The notes under the pieces were generated by a model that ran no database searches, was not told where the DNA came from, and saw only the letters and a list, made by a program, of their open reading frames with translations. A program made the position numbers and the translations under genes. Of a stretch of DNA of 64,000 nucleotides, positions 34,421 through 43,663 are shown one piece after another. How positions within the stretch are numbered: position 1 is the first letter of the stretch; each line of letters starts with the position of its first letter. Origin of the DNA: an uncultured Microbacterium sp. (GTDB taxonomy: Bacteria > Actinomycetota > Actinomycetes > Actinomycetales > Microbacteriaceae); assembly GCF_947488465.1 (NCBI RefSeq), contig NZ_CANKZA010000001.1, forward strand, positions 1 to 64,000, in the 5' to 3' direction.

Positions 34421-34996
34421 TCAGATGCTCGCGAATGTGTCTCGCCAGACAAGTACGCCGCGCTCGGCGAATTCACTCGGGACTTCATCGAGCGGCGGAG
34501 TCGGGTCTGCGGGGTCAACGCCCAGGGTCGTTGAGGTGCGGAGGAACCGGCTGGGCGCTCGCGTCCAATCGGGAAGGGGGAGCCCTTCTTCGTTGAGTCG
34601 CCATGCGACGAGTCCAGCGATCGCGGCATCCCATACGGCGACGCGGGTCGACTCTGGCTCGGCGATAGTGAGGATGCCGCGCACGAGGCCACGTTCGACA
34701 ACCAGGTTGTCGTTGAGCTGCAGCAACGCCCGCAGCGCACGATCCTTGTCTCCGGTGCTGAGTCTCAGGCGGATTTCGGCGGCCACGGTCGCAGCGTCGT
34801 CTCGCGTCGACGGAGCCGAGTAAAGGCGATATCCCGAGCCTGCGAGGAGGCGACTGATTGTGCTGAAGTCGGCATCCCGCCCATTCTCGGAACGCGAAAT
34901 GCTCCCCTGATCTACGCGCGCGCGCTCCGCGAGCTGCGCCTGCGTGAGGCGTCGGCTTTTTCGTGCGGCCCGTACGAGTGTTGATGCGTTGGTCAT
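34421..34996 (-). CDS. XRE-family antitoxin/regulator of TA module 1
   Basis: A 191-residue DNA-binding protein. The helix-turn-helix is at 5-60 (VRAARKSRRLTQAQLAERARVDQGSISRSENG). A C-terminal domain of ~120 residues (RALLQLNDNLVVERGLV... PSEFAERGVLVW) is shared with the protein at 51166-51729 and probably binds the toxin. I chose ATG 34996 with GGGGA 4-8 nt upstream; a TTG at 35008 would add four residues. It precedes the toxin by 2 nt, the order expected for an autoregulated TA operon. An imperfect dyad (TGTTCC/GGAGACA) lies just upstream. Confidence 0.8.
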   Translation of the reverse strand: MTNASTLVRAARKSRRLTQAQLAERARVDQGSISRSENGRDADFSTISRLLAGSGYRLYSAPSTRDDAATVAAEIRLRLSTGDKDRALRALLQLNDNLVVERGLVRGILTIAEPESTRVAVWDAAIAGLVAWRLNEEGLPLPDWTRAPSRFLRTSTTLGVDPADPTPPLDEVPSEFAERGVLVWRDTFASI

Positions 34997-35240
34997 GTGC
35001 GTCCCCAAAATGTTCCTGGAGACATATTACTCCGCGCGAGGATGCCGGTGACTACGACAGCGAAACCCCGAAACATCACGAACGGCCTCACAGCTCTCTC
35101 CGACGAGACGCCCTGGACCGACATCGGAGATCACGGCGACCCGCTTGACCGCATCGACGCATTCAACGACGGCCGCATCGGTGGGGTTGTCAGCTGCCGC
35201 TCATCTGGCTAGCAACGACGCCCCGGCCACGGCTCCCCGT

Positions 35241-35759
35241 TTAGCGTGGCAGAAGCGCTAAGAACCGTGAGTACGCAGCAAAGTAGTCCGAGATGATCTC
35301 CGTAAAGGTCGCGTCCACCTCGTACTCACGTGGCTGCACTTCGACCTCGATCCGAGCAACCTTTTCTGGGCCTATCCCGAACAGATGGCGACCACCCGTC
35401 TTCACCTCGACGGACTGGGTGCGGAGCTTGTTCACATGCGGCAACGCTTCCGTCCGAACCTCTCCACGGCCAGTTACGTCCGTCACTGACGTTGGAGTGG
35501 TGGACCAGTCCTGATCGGCGTTGACCGAGAATTCTCCAACGACCTTCGCGCCGTACCTGTTGTTGAGGTAGGTCATGGTGAGATCGTGCGCGAGTCTCTC
35601 TCGACTCACCGGCGCAGAACTCGCATCACGATCAGCCGTGTGCTCGAAGTGCGTCGCTTTGCCGGGTGCCTCGGCGACGTGGTTCGTCCACGCCGCCCCG
35701 TCCCAATAACGCTGGCTACCGTCCGATTGCGGGTACCACCCAGCTGGGGATGTGGTCAT
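35241..35759 (-). CDS. DUF2510-domain protein
   Basis: A 172-residue protein. Residues 5-30 are a DUF2510 module (PAGWYPQSDGSQRYWDGAAW), a short Trp/Gly domain common in actinobacterial envelope or phage-related proteins. The remaining ~140 residues have no recognised motif and include a possible PH-like beta region (VEVKTGGRHLFGIGPEKVARIEVEV). No membrane segment is seen. I chose ATG 35759 because GAGGA stands 9 nt upstream; the ATG at 35768 has it immediately adjacent. Single gene, flanked by the TA module and the HNH pair. Confidence 0.75.
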   Translation of the reverse strand: MTTSPAGWYPQSDGSQRYWDGAAWTNHVAEAPGKATHFEHTADRDASSAPVSRERLAHDLTMTYLNNRYGAKVVGEFSVNADQDWSTTPTSVTDVTGRGEVRTEALPHVNKLRTQSVEVKTGGRHLFGIGPEKVARIEVEVQPREYEVDATFTEIISDYFAAYSRFLALLPR

Positions 35760-35871
35760 CGTGATCATTCCTCGGGATTCGGTAGCGGGATACGAAATGA
35801 AGAGATCGCCGCCATCTGGCAGCGGCCGCGGTCAAAGACGACGGGAGGTCGGAGCTACTTGATCTTCCCCG

Positions 35872-36765
35872 CTATTGCCGTGCGAACAGCTCGAACTTCT
35901 GCGCGAGTCGGTCTCGGTCGGGACGCGCCGCTCGGCTTGAAGGAAGTCGGATCGATCGCCCGTGCATATCCTGCAGACCGTGTCGAAGCATCGGGCCGTC
36001 GATCTCGTCGAGTAGTTGCTGGTCGATCCTCACTTCAAAGTCGGGCGTGATGCCCATCAGTGAGCGATCGTAGGCGGCGTGGTGAATCTTGCACATCGCG
36101 AGCCCATTCGTGACGTGAGCGACGCCGTTCTCCTCCGCGTCAGGGACGATGTGTGCCGCATCCAGCAACTCCGAGTGCCGGAGATCGCACACCGTGCACG
36201 CGCCGGAGTATGCGTGCAGGACACGCGCCCGAAAGATTGGCTGGTGAAGTCGGGTGTGCACGATCGACTCGGCATATCGTCGCTTCTGCTCGTCGTAGGC
36301 CAACGGATCACCGAGGAAGGAAAGTGCTTGGTCGAGCGGAAAGCGCACGACGCGGGCGATTGGATCGTTTTGCGCGATCACGATCGGGTAGTACGGGATA
36401 TAGAACCCTTCTCGTACCGCGCGGAAGTAGACCAAAGGATCGCCGTTGGCCCAGGCTCGCACAAGCTTGGTGTTGTCGCCGCCCTCGCCCTCGCGATAGT
36501 GATAGGTCACCCATCCGTCGTCTGATTCGTAGTCCGAGTACTTGTTGGCCTTCCACCCCGACATGATCGACAGCGTCGCGGAGAACGTCGCAGGGTTTCG
36601 GATGCCTTTGCCACGGTCGAGTAACGGGATCTGCTCGTCGCCATAGCAGTAGCCACGGAGCACAGAACTGTGGATCTCGTAGCCGCCCTGACCGATGAAC
36701 TGCTCGTCGAGCCAGCGGAAGATATCTGCGCGGATCGCGCGTTCCTCTTCGCGGCTTCTCATCAT
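35872..36765 (-). CDS. HNH endonuclease, type IV restriction-like
   Basis: A 297-residue nuclease. The first ~180 residues form a putative base-reading domain (LLDRGKGIRNPATFSATLS, GWVTYHYREGEGGDN, PLVYFRAVREGFYIPYYP). An HNH_2-type nuclease follows: CTVCDLRHSELLDAAHIVPD (zinc Cys pair plus catalytic DAAH), GLAMCKIHHAAYDRSL. This architecture matches putative restriction endonucleases that cut modified DNA. Its ATG overlaps the stop of the upstream 94-residue protein (ATGA), which resembles the head domain of ScoMcrA. Together they look like a split ScoMcrA-like enzyme. Modified-base specificity is not readable. Confidence 0.78.
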   Translation of the reverse strand: MMRSREEERAIRADIFRWLDEQFIGQGGYEIHSSVLRGYCYGDEQIPLLDRGKGIRNPATFSATLSIMSGWKANKYSDYESDDGWVTYHYREGEGGDNTKLVRAWANGDPLVYFRAVREGFYIPYYPIVIAQNDPIARVVRFPLDQALSFLGDPLAYDEQKRRYAESIVHTRLHQPIFRARVLHAYSGACTVCDLRHSELLDAAHIVPDAEENGVAHVTNGLAMCKIHHAAYDRSLMGITPDFEVRIDQQLLDEIDGPMLRHGLQDMHGRSIRLPSSRAARPDRDRLAQKFELFARQ

Positions 36766-37046
36766 GAGATGCCAGTAATCGTGAACCCCAGCTCAGCAAG
36801 CCGGCCGGCGGCGCCCGTCCTGCCTCCACTGAACTCATCCGATGTCAGTGGGACCCCATGCTGGTACCCGTAGGAAACACCGAAGATCGCTTTCGAATCG
36901 TAGCGGCCAGTCTCTGTGGTGAGTAGATAGAGCCGTGCCGGCCCGAACCCATACTTGTGAAGAAACGCAACGCGTCCGATTCGGTCGAACTCGTCGAGAG
37001 TTCGATGGACTGCCGAACGATCGGTGAGGTCGGAGTATCGCAGCAC
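36762..37046 (-). CDS. Stand-alone ScoMcrA-like head-domain protein
   Basis: A 94-residue protein starting with GTG. It contains FLHKYGFGPARLYLLTTETGRYDSKAI-type sequence, GVSYGYQHGVPL and FSGGRTGAAGRLAELGF. I recognise this pattern as the N-terminal head domain of ScoMcrA-type type IV restriction enzymes, normally fused to the nuclease. Here it is a separate gene whose stop overlaps the HNH ATG, so the two are translationally coupled. It may position or regulate the nuclease. A TAGATT -10 box lies 6 nt upstream of the GTG, indicating a leaderless mRNA. The family call is from memory of the motif. Confidence 0.6.
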   Translation of the reverse strand: MLRYSDLTDRSAVHRTLDEFDRIGRVAFLHKYGFGPARLYLLTTETGRYDSKAIFGVSYGYQHGVPLTSDEFSGGRTGAAGRLAELGFTITGIS

Positions 37047-37052
37047 CCTCTC

Positions 37053-37058
37053 AATCTA
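37053..37058 (-). promoter_or_regulatory. -10 box of the head-domain/HNH operon
   Basis: The complement reads TAGATT, 6 nt before the GTG at 37046. Confidence 0.5.
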
Positions 37059-37217
37059 GGCCCCGCGGGCGTGGTCTCTACGGCCCTACAGCTTGTCAAT
37101 CCATGTCTCTTCTTCGCGGTCATCCCACGAGTCCCCGGTTCTCACTCGAGGTGGAGCGTCGGGGCGCCGCGAGATCGGGTCGTGGAGCGCCACCAAAGCG
37201 TTGGGCGGCGCAGGCCG

Positions 37218-37759
37218 CTACAAAGACGGGGCGGACAACCCAGCCGCGATAGCGCGGCATTCGGCGCGCAACAGCGCGAGCTCGGGGAGTGCACGCGGGT
37301 TGTCCTGAAGGTTGAACAGCGGGGTGTGCTCGCAGATCAGTGCGACCTCGGCACCGTGCTCTTCCGCCTGTGGGAGGACCGCCCAGCTCACCTCGAGGTT
37401 GGCGTTGATCCATTCCACGATGGCTATCCGATCGGTGGGCGCGAAGCGGTAGTTCTGGATCCGCGAGCGGCCGGCGAGCGATCCGTGTGGTGGGCGATGG
37501 CCGAGCACCGCGCCGATGCTGCGGATGAACGTGCCGTTGCCTCGCGCCCGGAGCTCATTGCCGAGCAGACGCTTCAAAAGCGTCTGTCGTTCGGCTTGCC
37601 CGATATAGACGAGGCGAGTGCTGCGTTCGTCGAGTAGCGTCTGGAATGGCTCCGGAAGCTCTGCGCCGGTTCGGAGGCGGATCGCGTAGACACCGAAGTT
37701 ATCGGGGACGATTGCGTCAATCTCGCGTGCCGGTCGGAACGAGCGGTCATCCAGCAGAT

Positions 37760-37763
<4 letters not shown>
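37218..37763 (-). CDS. GIY-YIG nuclease-fold protein
   Basis: A 181-residue protein with a GIY-YIG-like core. GVYAIRLRTG supplies the first motif, and RLVYIGQAERQTLLKRLLGNEL the second with its helix and Arg. Glu137 or Glu142 (AEVALICEHTPLFNLQDN) plus Asn150 supply the later acidic and Asn positions. It covers essentially only the catalytic domain, so targeting must come from a partner. The ATG overlaps the stop of the 455-residue gene upstream (ATGA). The pair appears to be one functional unit, possibly defence-related; no substrate can be named. Confidence 0.75.
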
Positions 37764-39127
<1,364 letters not shown>

Positions 39128-39306
39128 CTATGCCCCGTTCAGCGTGCTGATCTGCTGTGTTGAGGCTACCGGGCACGAGCGCTGCCCTGCGGCGTCGGCA
39201 TCCCGCACGTTGAAAATCTCACAACGCCAAACGACCAATGCGCCAACCGTTCGGGCGATGAGGTGAGGCTGTCGTTGACTGGCTCGTGTCCTGCCATGCT
39301 TTAGCA

Positions 39307-40032
39307 ATGGCCCCACCCGCTGATCTCCTCGCGGTTCTCATTGACGCCGACAATGTCTCGGCCTCCAAAATCGACGCGGTGCTCGCGGAGGTCGCTCGCT
39401 TCGGCACGGCATCCGTCAAGCGCATCTATGGTGACTGGACGAACACGCAGCTCAGCACTTGGAAGCAGGCGGCGAGCGAGCATGTCATCCAGCCGGTGCA
39501 GCAGTTTGCCAACACCGTCGGCAAGAACGCCACGGATAGCGCGCTGATCATCGATGCGATGGATCTGCTCTACACGCGCCGCTTCAGCGGGTTCTGCATC
39601 GTGTCGTCGGACAGCGACTTCACTCGTCTCGCGACACGCATCCGCGAGGAGGGCGTCACGGTGCACGGGTTCGGGGAACGAAAGACGCCGGTGGCCTTCC
39701 GCAACGCGTGCGACACGTTCACCTACCTCGATGTGTTGGAAGAGCCGCAGGCTGAGCCCGCGGTGGCGCCGCTCGCGCGCAAGTCGACGCTGGCGCTCCG
39801 GCAGGACACCAAGCTCGTGGCTGGCCTGCGCACATGCATCACGACCGCGTCCGGCGAAGACGGCTGGGCGAACCTCTCCGCTGTCGGCTCGCTCATGCGC
39901 AAGCAGCAGCCCGACTTCGACTCCCGCAACTGGGGCTACGCCAAGCTCTCCGACCTCGTGAAGGCGATCGGGCTGTTCGGGATCGAACCACGACCCACAG
40001 GCGGCATACAGATTCGCAACACGTCGAAGTAG
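39307..40032 (+). CDS. NYN-domain RNase with LOTUS/OST-HTH domain
   Basis: A 241-residue LabA-like protein. Residues 1-135 form an NYN/PIN-type nuclease domain with the acidic metal site visible as LIDADN near the start, DSALIIDAMDLLY in the middle and IVSSDSDFTRLA. It probably cleaves RNA. The C-terminal ~75 residues (LRTCITTASGEDGWANLSAVGSLM to GIQIRNTSK) are an OST-HTH/LOTUS winged helix that binds RNA or DNA. I chose ATG 39307; a TTGACT lies ~30 nt upstream. Single gene between convergent/divergent accessory modules; a role in phage or stress RNA decay is possible. Confidence 0.85.
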   Translation: MAPPADLLAVLIDADNVSASKIDAVLAEVARFGTASVKRIYGDWTNTQLSTWKQAASEHVIQPVQQFANTVGKNATDSALIIDAMDLLYTRRFSGFCIVSSDSDFTRLATRIREEGVTVHGFGERKTPVAFRNACDTFTYLDVLEEPQAEPAVAPLARKSTLALRQDTKLVAGLRTCITTASGEDGWANLSAVGSLMRKQQPDFDSRNWGYAKLSDLVKAIGLFGIEPRPTGGIQIRNTSK

Positions 40033-40042
40033 ACCCCGCCGA

Positions 40043-40597
40043 CTACAGCACGTAGGCGGCAACGTAGCTGCCGCCGACGATCACCACCGCCAGCGCGCCG
40101 ACGCTCGACCATGCGACAACGCGCGGCCAGTCGATCCACCGGCGCGTGCGCGTTCCGGGGCCGAAACCCGCGGCATCCGATGCCTTCACGAACTCGTCGA
40201 AGCGGATCGTGACACGCGGCGCCTCCGCACGCGGCCGCGACTCGCTCGTGCGCGGGCGTGCACGCTCACGCTGTGGCGCGGGAGCGGTCGCGGTCTGGGA
40301 GTGCGTGCCACCGGCTGTGGTCGGCGGTGCGTGCGTCGCGCCGCCGGAACGGGCCGTCGCTGCACCAGCAGCGGGCGCGGCGACGCGGGTGGAATCGCTC
40401 GTGAACTTCACGAGGATGTCGTGTGCTTCGCGGGCGCGAGCAAACTCGCGGCCGAGCTGCCGTCGCCTCGCCTCATTCTCGGACGGATGCCGGTCCGGAT
40501 GCACCGCGCGGGCGCGTCGACGGAACGCCTCGCGAATCTCTGCCACGTCCGCGTCGCGGGACACGCCGAGCGTCTCCCGCGCTTCATCGAGCGTCAC
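40043..40597 (-). CDS. Membrane-anchored J-domain protein
   Basis: A 184-residue protein. Residues 1-65 are a J domain (TLDEARETLGVSRDADVAEIREAFRRRARAV then HPDRHPSE), which stimulates DnaK-type chaperones. A ~70-residue Ala/Pro/Thr-rich linker follows, and one C-terminal membrane helix (VVAWSSVGALAVVIVGGSYVAAYVL) ends the chain. It starts with GTG inside the stop of the upstream gene (GTGA, 40594-40597), so it is coupled to the Trp-rich membrane protein. It would recruit DnaK to the membrane, with that partner as a likely client or cofactor. Confidence 0.8.
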   Translation of the reverse strand: MTLDEARETLGVSRDADVAEIREAFRRRARAVHPDRHPSENEARRRQLGREFARAREAHDILVKFTSDSTRVAAPAAGAATARSGGATHAPPTTAGGTHSQTATAPAPQRERARPRTSESRPRAEAPRVTIRFDEFVKASDAAGFGPGTRTRRWIDWPRVVAWSSVGALAVVIVGGSYVAAYVL

Positions 40598-41076
40598 GAG
40601 GCATCCAGGATGTAGCGCTGGTATTCGCGAGCGAGCCGCTCGTTCCGGGAGCGCTCGGCACCCGTCGTCACGTGGACGAGCAGCTCGCTCGTCATCCGCT
40701 TTCTCCGCGCGCGGAACACGATTAGGCAGACGAGTCCGATGACGAGGAACAGCATCGCCGCCAGCGTCAGAATCGTGAGCTGGAGAACCGTGGCACCGAC
40801 GAGTGCTACGGCGCAGGCGACGGCCGCGATGTTCGATGCCCGCATCCATCCCTGCAGCGGCGCGTAGTACTTTCTCGCGGCGATATCCCAGGTCTTGTTG
40901 GGCGTCCAGAACCGCCAGCCCTTCGGGGCGGGTTTCAGTCCGGCTGCCGGCGTCCAACCTTCGGGGGGCTGCCAGAACGTATTCGCGCGGATCCACTGGT
41001 CAGTGGGAGTCGGCCAGCCGCGGGGCGCCAGATAGTCGCCGCGCACGCCGGAGACGCGGATTCGTCGGGGGGTCAC
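40594..41076 (-). CDS. Trp-rich two-helix membrane protein
   Basis: A 160-residue protein. The N-terminal half holds spaced Trp/Pro motifs (GWPTPTDQW, WQPPEGWTP, PKGWRFWTP) resembling DUF2510-like modules. Two adjacent membrane helices follow (IAAVACAVALVGATVLQL and LAAMLFLVIGLVCLIVF), and a basic cytoplasmic tail of ~40 residues closes it. I chose GTG 41076 with AAGGA 7-11 nt upstream; an ATG at 41157 would add 27 residues. Its stop overlaps the J-domain start. Function unknown. Confidence 0.7.
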   Translation of the reverse strand: MTPRRIRVSGVRGDYLAPRGWPTPTDQWIRANTFWQPPEGWTPAAGLKPAPKGWRFWTPNKTWDIAARKYYAPLQGWMRASNIAAVACAVALVGATVLQLTILTLAAMLFLVIGLVCLIVFRARRKRMTSELLVHVTTGAERSRNERLAREYQRYILDAS

Positions 41077-41187
41077 GAATCTGTCCTTCGCTATCGAGAT
41101 GATGTTGATCAGCAGAGTAGCGGGACCCAGCAGCCGGGCCGCTCGCGGCGCCCGCATGTGTGCCGGCGAGACGCACGTGAGCGGAGC

Positions 41188-42018
41188 CTACCCGCCAAGC
41201 AGGCGGCCGAAGTAGTCGAGCGCCATCTGCACACTGACACCCAGGATCGCAATCAGCAGGGCACCGCCCCAGATCATCCGAACGCGCTTCGCGCCGACGA
41301 CCTCCCGGTGCAACGCGTCGAAGCCGGAAACGTCGGTCTCGTGTTTGGGCTCGCTTGTCCAGGTTGCGGCATCGCGCACGAGCGTCGACAGCGCGGCCGT
41401 CTGCGACTCATCGAGTCGAGGCTTCTGCTTCTTCAGCCAACGGGTGAGCCGCGCGATATCCAGCACGGCGATGTCCGCGGGCTGCTCTCGAATGGTGATC
41501 TGCTTGGCGCCGACGATGGCGATGACTCCGCCTACGGGAACGTCCGTTGCGGCAGCAGCGGATAGGAGCTTCTGCGTTCTCGTCGCTTCGTAGCGCGTGT
41601 TGCGCAGGTGGTCCGTGGCCTGTCCGTTGACGAGCAGTCGGCGGCTACCCACCCACACCCGCGCATCCTCATGGAACTTGGTATTGATCGTGAACACGCC
41701 CGCCGTGCCAACGACGACGTGGTCGATATCGCTGCCGCGCGTCCCGATTGGCACCGAGTGCAAGACGGTCCACTCGTCGCCGAGCGAGTCGAGACGGCTG
41801 GCGACGTCGAGCTCGCCGAGTGCGCCGACATACCAGGGACGCGATTCGTCCGACAGCGGCGATCGTCCGAACCTGCGCGCGACTGCACCGCGCGGTGGAA
41901 CGTCAGCCTGGACACGCAAGCATTCGGCCATGACGGATGCCGCGGCTACAGTCCCGAATGTCGACGAGGTCGGAGCGGGGGAGTCGAGCGGCAGCTGAGG
42001 GGGGAGTTCAGATGTCAT
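41188..42018 (-). CDS. NERD-domain membrane protein
   Basis: A 276-residue protein. Residues ~63-170 form a nuclease-related (NERD) domain: GALGELDVASRLDSLG, then GSDIDHVVVGTAGVFTINTKFH, which supplies the Glu, Asp and TK positions of the PD-(D/E)xK-like fold. A C-terminal membrane helix (MIWGGALLIAILGVSVQMALDYF) anchors it. NERD proteins are suspected DNA-processing or defence factors. I chose ATG 42018, 7 nt after a TAGACT -10 box (leaderless); an upstream in-frame start would add 24 atypical residues. Confidence 0.82.
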   Translation of the reverse strand: MTSELPPQLPLDSPAPTSSTFGTVAAASVMAECLRVQADVPPRGAVARRFGRSPLSDESRPWYVGALGELDVASRLDSLGDEWTVLHSVPIGTRGSDIDHVVVGTAGVFTINTKFHEDARVWVGSRRLLVNGQATDHLRNTRYEATRTQKLLSAAAATDVPVGGVIAIVGAKQITIREQPADIAVLDIARLTRWLKKQKPRLDESQTAALSTLVRDAATWTSEPKHETDVSGFDALHREVVGAKRVRMIWGGALLIAILGVSVQMALDYFGRLLGG

Positions 42019-42025
42019 CGGGCTG

Positions 42026-42031
42026 AGTCTA
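42026..42031 (-). promoter_or_regulatory. -10 box of leaderless NERD gene
   Basis: The complement reads TAGACT, 7 nt before the ATG at 42018. Confidence 0.5.
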
Positions 42032-42217
42032 AGGAGGTTGGGGGTGCCGGCGTGTGCAGGTCGACGAGCGAGCGCAAGTCGCCCCCGCATCGAGCATCGG
42101 CACGAGCGGGTCCTACGTGCCGGTGCCGCCGGGCAGCGGTCCCGACGGCGGGGAGTGTCATCGGCGAACGCACACCGACCGTTTGCGCGCGGCGCGCCAA
42201 CTCTGTGTCACAATAGT

Positions 42218-42229
42218 TCCAAGTTTGGA
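42218..42229. promoter_or_regulatory. Candidate operator of TA module 2
   Basis: TCCAA-GT-TTGGA is an inverted repeat 11 nt upstream of the regulator ATG at 42241, and its right arm overlaps the GGAGG ribosome-binding site. A regulator bound here could block both transcription and translation initiation. Confidence 0.5.
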
Positions 42230-42240
42230 GGTATTCTGCA

Positions 42241-42921
42241 ATGGTCGACTTGACGGCGACCGAACTCGCCAGCCGCCTCGGAGTCTCGCGGCGCCACGCC
42301 ATCGACCTCCTCGCCGAAGGCTCCATCGCCGGGCGCAAACTCTCCTCCGGCGCGTGGCTGGCCGACGCTGACTCCGTGCTCCGCTACGAAACGTCTGCTC
42401 GCCGCGGCGGTGGTCGAAAGCTCGACGTCGACACCGCGTGGGGACTGCTGTGGGAGCTCAGCGGCCTCGAGGCGACCTGGCTAACCCCCAGCACCCTTTC
42501 GCGCACACGCCGACGACTGCGCACATGGGGTGCCGACGAGCTCGCGCGCGCCGTCTCAGGGCGCACCCGAGCGCACCGCTACCGTGCCGCCAATGCCACC
42601 AAGGCCGGGGAAGAGCTCATCGCTACCGGCCGCTCCGCCGCCGGCCAGCTGCGCGTCGGACTCATGGACGACACCCGCCAGGTTTCCGGCTACGTCCGCC
42701 GCGGCGGAATCGACGAGTACGCCCGCACGCACTTCATGGTGGCCTCGACCAGCGGCCAAGACGTCCTCTACGACAACACGCTCCCCATCGCATACGACGG
42801 TGAGGCGATGCCGGCCGCGGTTATCGCCGCGGACCTCGCCGTCAGCACCGACACAAGGGAACGCAGTGGCGGTCTGCGAGCTCTCGACGAGCTGAGGAAC
42901 GCATGGCTGGCCTCGAACTGA
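42241..42921 (+). CDS. Helix-turn-helix antitoxin/regulator of TA module 2
   Basis: A 226-residue protein. The N-terminal ~50 residues are an excisionase/MerR-type helix-turn-helix (LTATELASRLGVSRRHAIDLLAEGSIAGRKL, then AWLADADSV). The remaining ~170 residues are unique and probably bind the toxin. The ATG has GGAGG 8 nt upstream. The toxin gene starts 19 nt before this stop, with its own AGGA. The arrangement, regulator first and overlapping nucleotidyltransferase second, matches AbiE-like TA operons. The domain type differs from TA modules 1 and 3. Confidence 0.78.
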   Translation: MVDLTATELASRLGVSRRHAIDLLAEGSIAGRKLSSGAWLADADSVLRYETSARRGGGRKLDVDTAWGLLWELSGLEATWLTPSTLSRTRRRLRTWGADELARAVSGRTRAHRYRAANATKAGEELIATGRSAAGQLRVGLMDDTRQVSGYVRRGGIDEYARTHFMVASTSGQDVLYDNTLPIAYDGEAMPAAVIAADLAVSTDTRERSGGLRALDELRNAWLASN

Positions 42922-43649
42922 CCGTGGACATGGGGGACGACGACCTTCTCCCCGCATGGCGGACGGTCATCGACGTAGCCGGCACCGGGATCTCGGAGAA
43001 CCTCACACTTGTGGGTGGCCTCATGGTCGCAACCCACGGCAGTAGGGCCGGGGTGGCGATGCGCCGGTCCACCGACGACATGGACGCGCTCGTGGACTAC
43101 TGGGCCGACCGCAGCTCTCTGGCCGGGACCCGGGCCGCCCTGGCCCAGATCGGGTTCGAGCTCGTCGAGAGCGAAGAGCATGCCTATCGATTTGTGCACG
43201 CGGACGGCCGCAAGGTAGACATCATGGTCGCCGACCATCTGCCCTCCCGGATGCGGCCGAGGCTCGCGCAACGACCCGCGTTCGCTGCGCCCGCCGGAGA
43301 GCAGGCTATCCGCCGCCGCGACACGTACACGCTGATCTTCAACGGCGGTGCCCGCGTCGTCCTCGGTGTGCCCGATGAGCTCGGCGCGCTGGTCGCCAAA
43401 GGAGCGGCATATCTCGTGGACAACCGCGATCGGGCCCGCCACCTCGACGATGCCGCCGTCCTCCTTGCCAGCGTCACCGACGCGTCCGAGCTCGCCTACG
43501 ACACGATGAGCGCGAACGACCGGCACAGGCTTCGCGCCATCCTCGAGAACGTAGGTGACGAGCGGCACTCGAGCTGGGTGAATCTCGATCGGGCCGACCG
43601 AGAACGGGGGCTCATGAACGCCACACTCATCGCAGGCGCGGTCGGGTGA
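42903..43649 (+). CDS. Nucleotidyltransferase-like toxin of TA module 2
   Basis: A 248-residue protein with an AbiEii-like core: LTLVGGLMVATHG (GG motif, about 35-47), then MRRSTDDMDALVDYW with D-D-M-D where the metal-binding acids should be. The middle (YRFVHADGRKVDIMVADH) has a further Asp on a beta strand, typical of the third acid in this fold. It starts at ATG 42903 within the regulator gene. It ends 15 nt before a convergent broken gene. Toxicity is inferred from family and pairing. Confidence 0.72.
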   Translation: MAGLELTVDMGDDDLLPAWRTVIDVAGTGISENLTLVGGLMVATHGSRAGVAMRRSTDDMDALVDYWADRSSLAGTRAALAQIGFELVESEEHAYRFVHADGRKVDIMVADHLPSRMRPRLAQRPAFAAPAGEQAIRRRDTYTLIFNGGARVVLGVPDELGALVAKGAAYLVDNRDRARHLDDAAVLLASVTDASELAYDTMSANDRHRLRAILENVGDERHSSWVNLDRADRERGLMNATLIAGAVG

Positions 43650-43663
43650 CTGGCTTCGGCGCG

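Noticed and set aside
35042-35212. 56-codon frame between TA module 1 and DUF2510
   Set aside because: No ribosome-binding site at a workable distance, no recognisable motif and no coupling to a neighbour.
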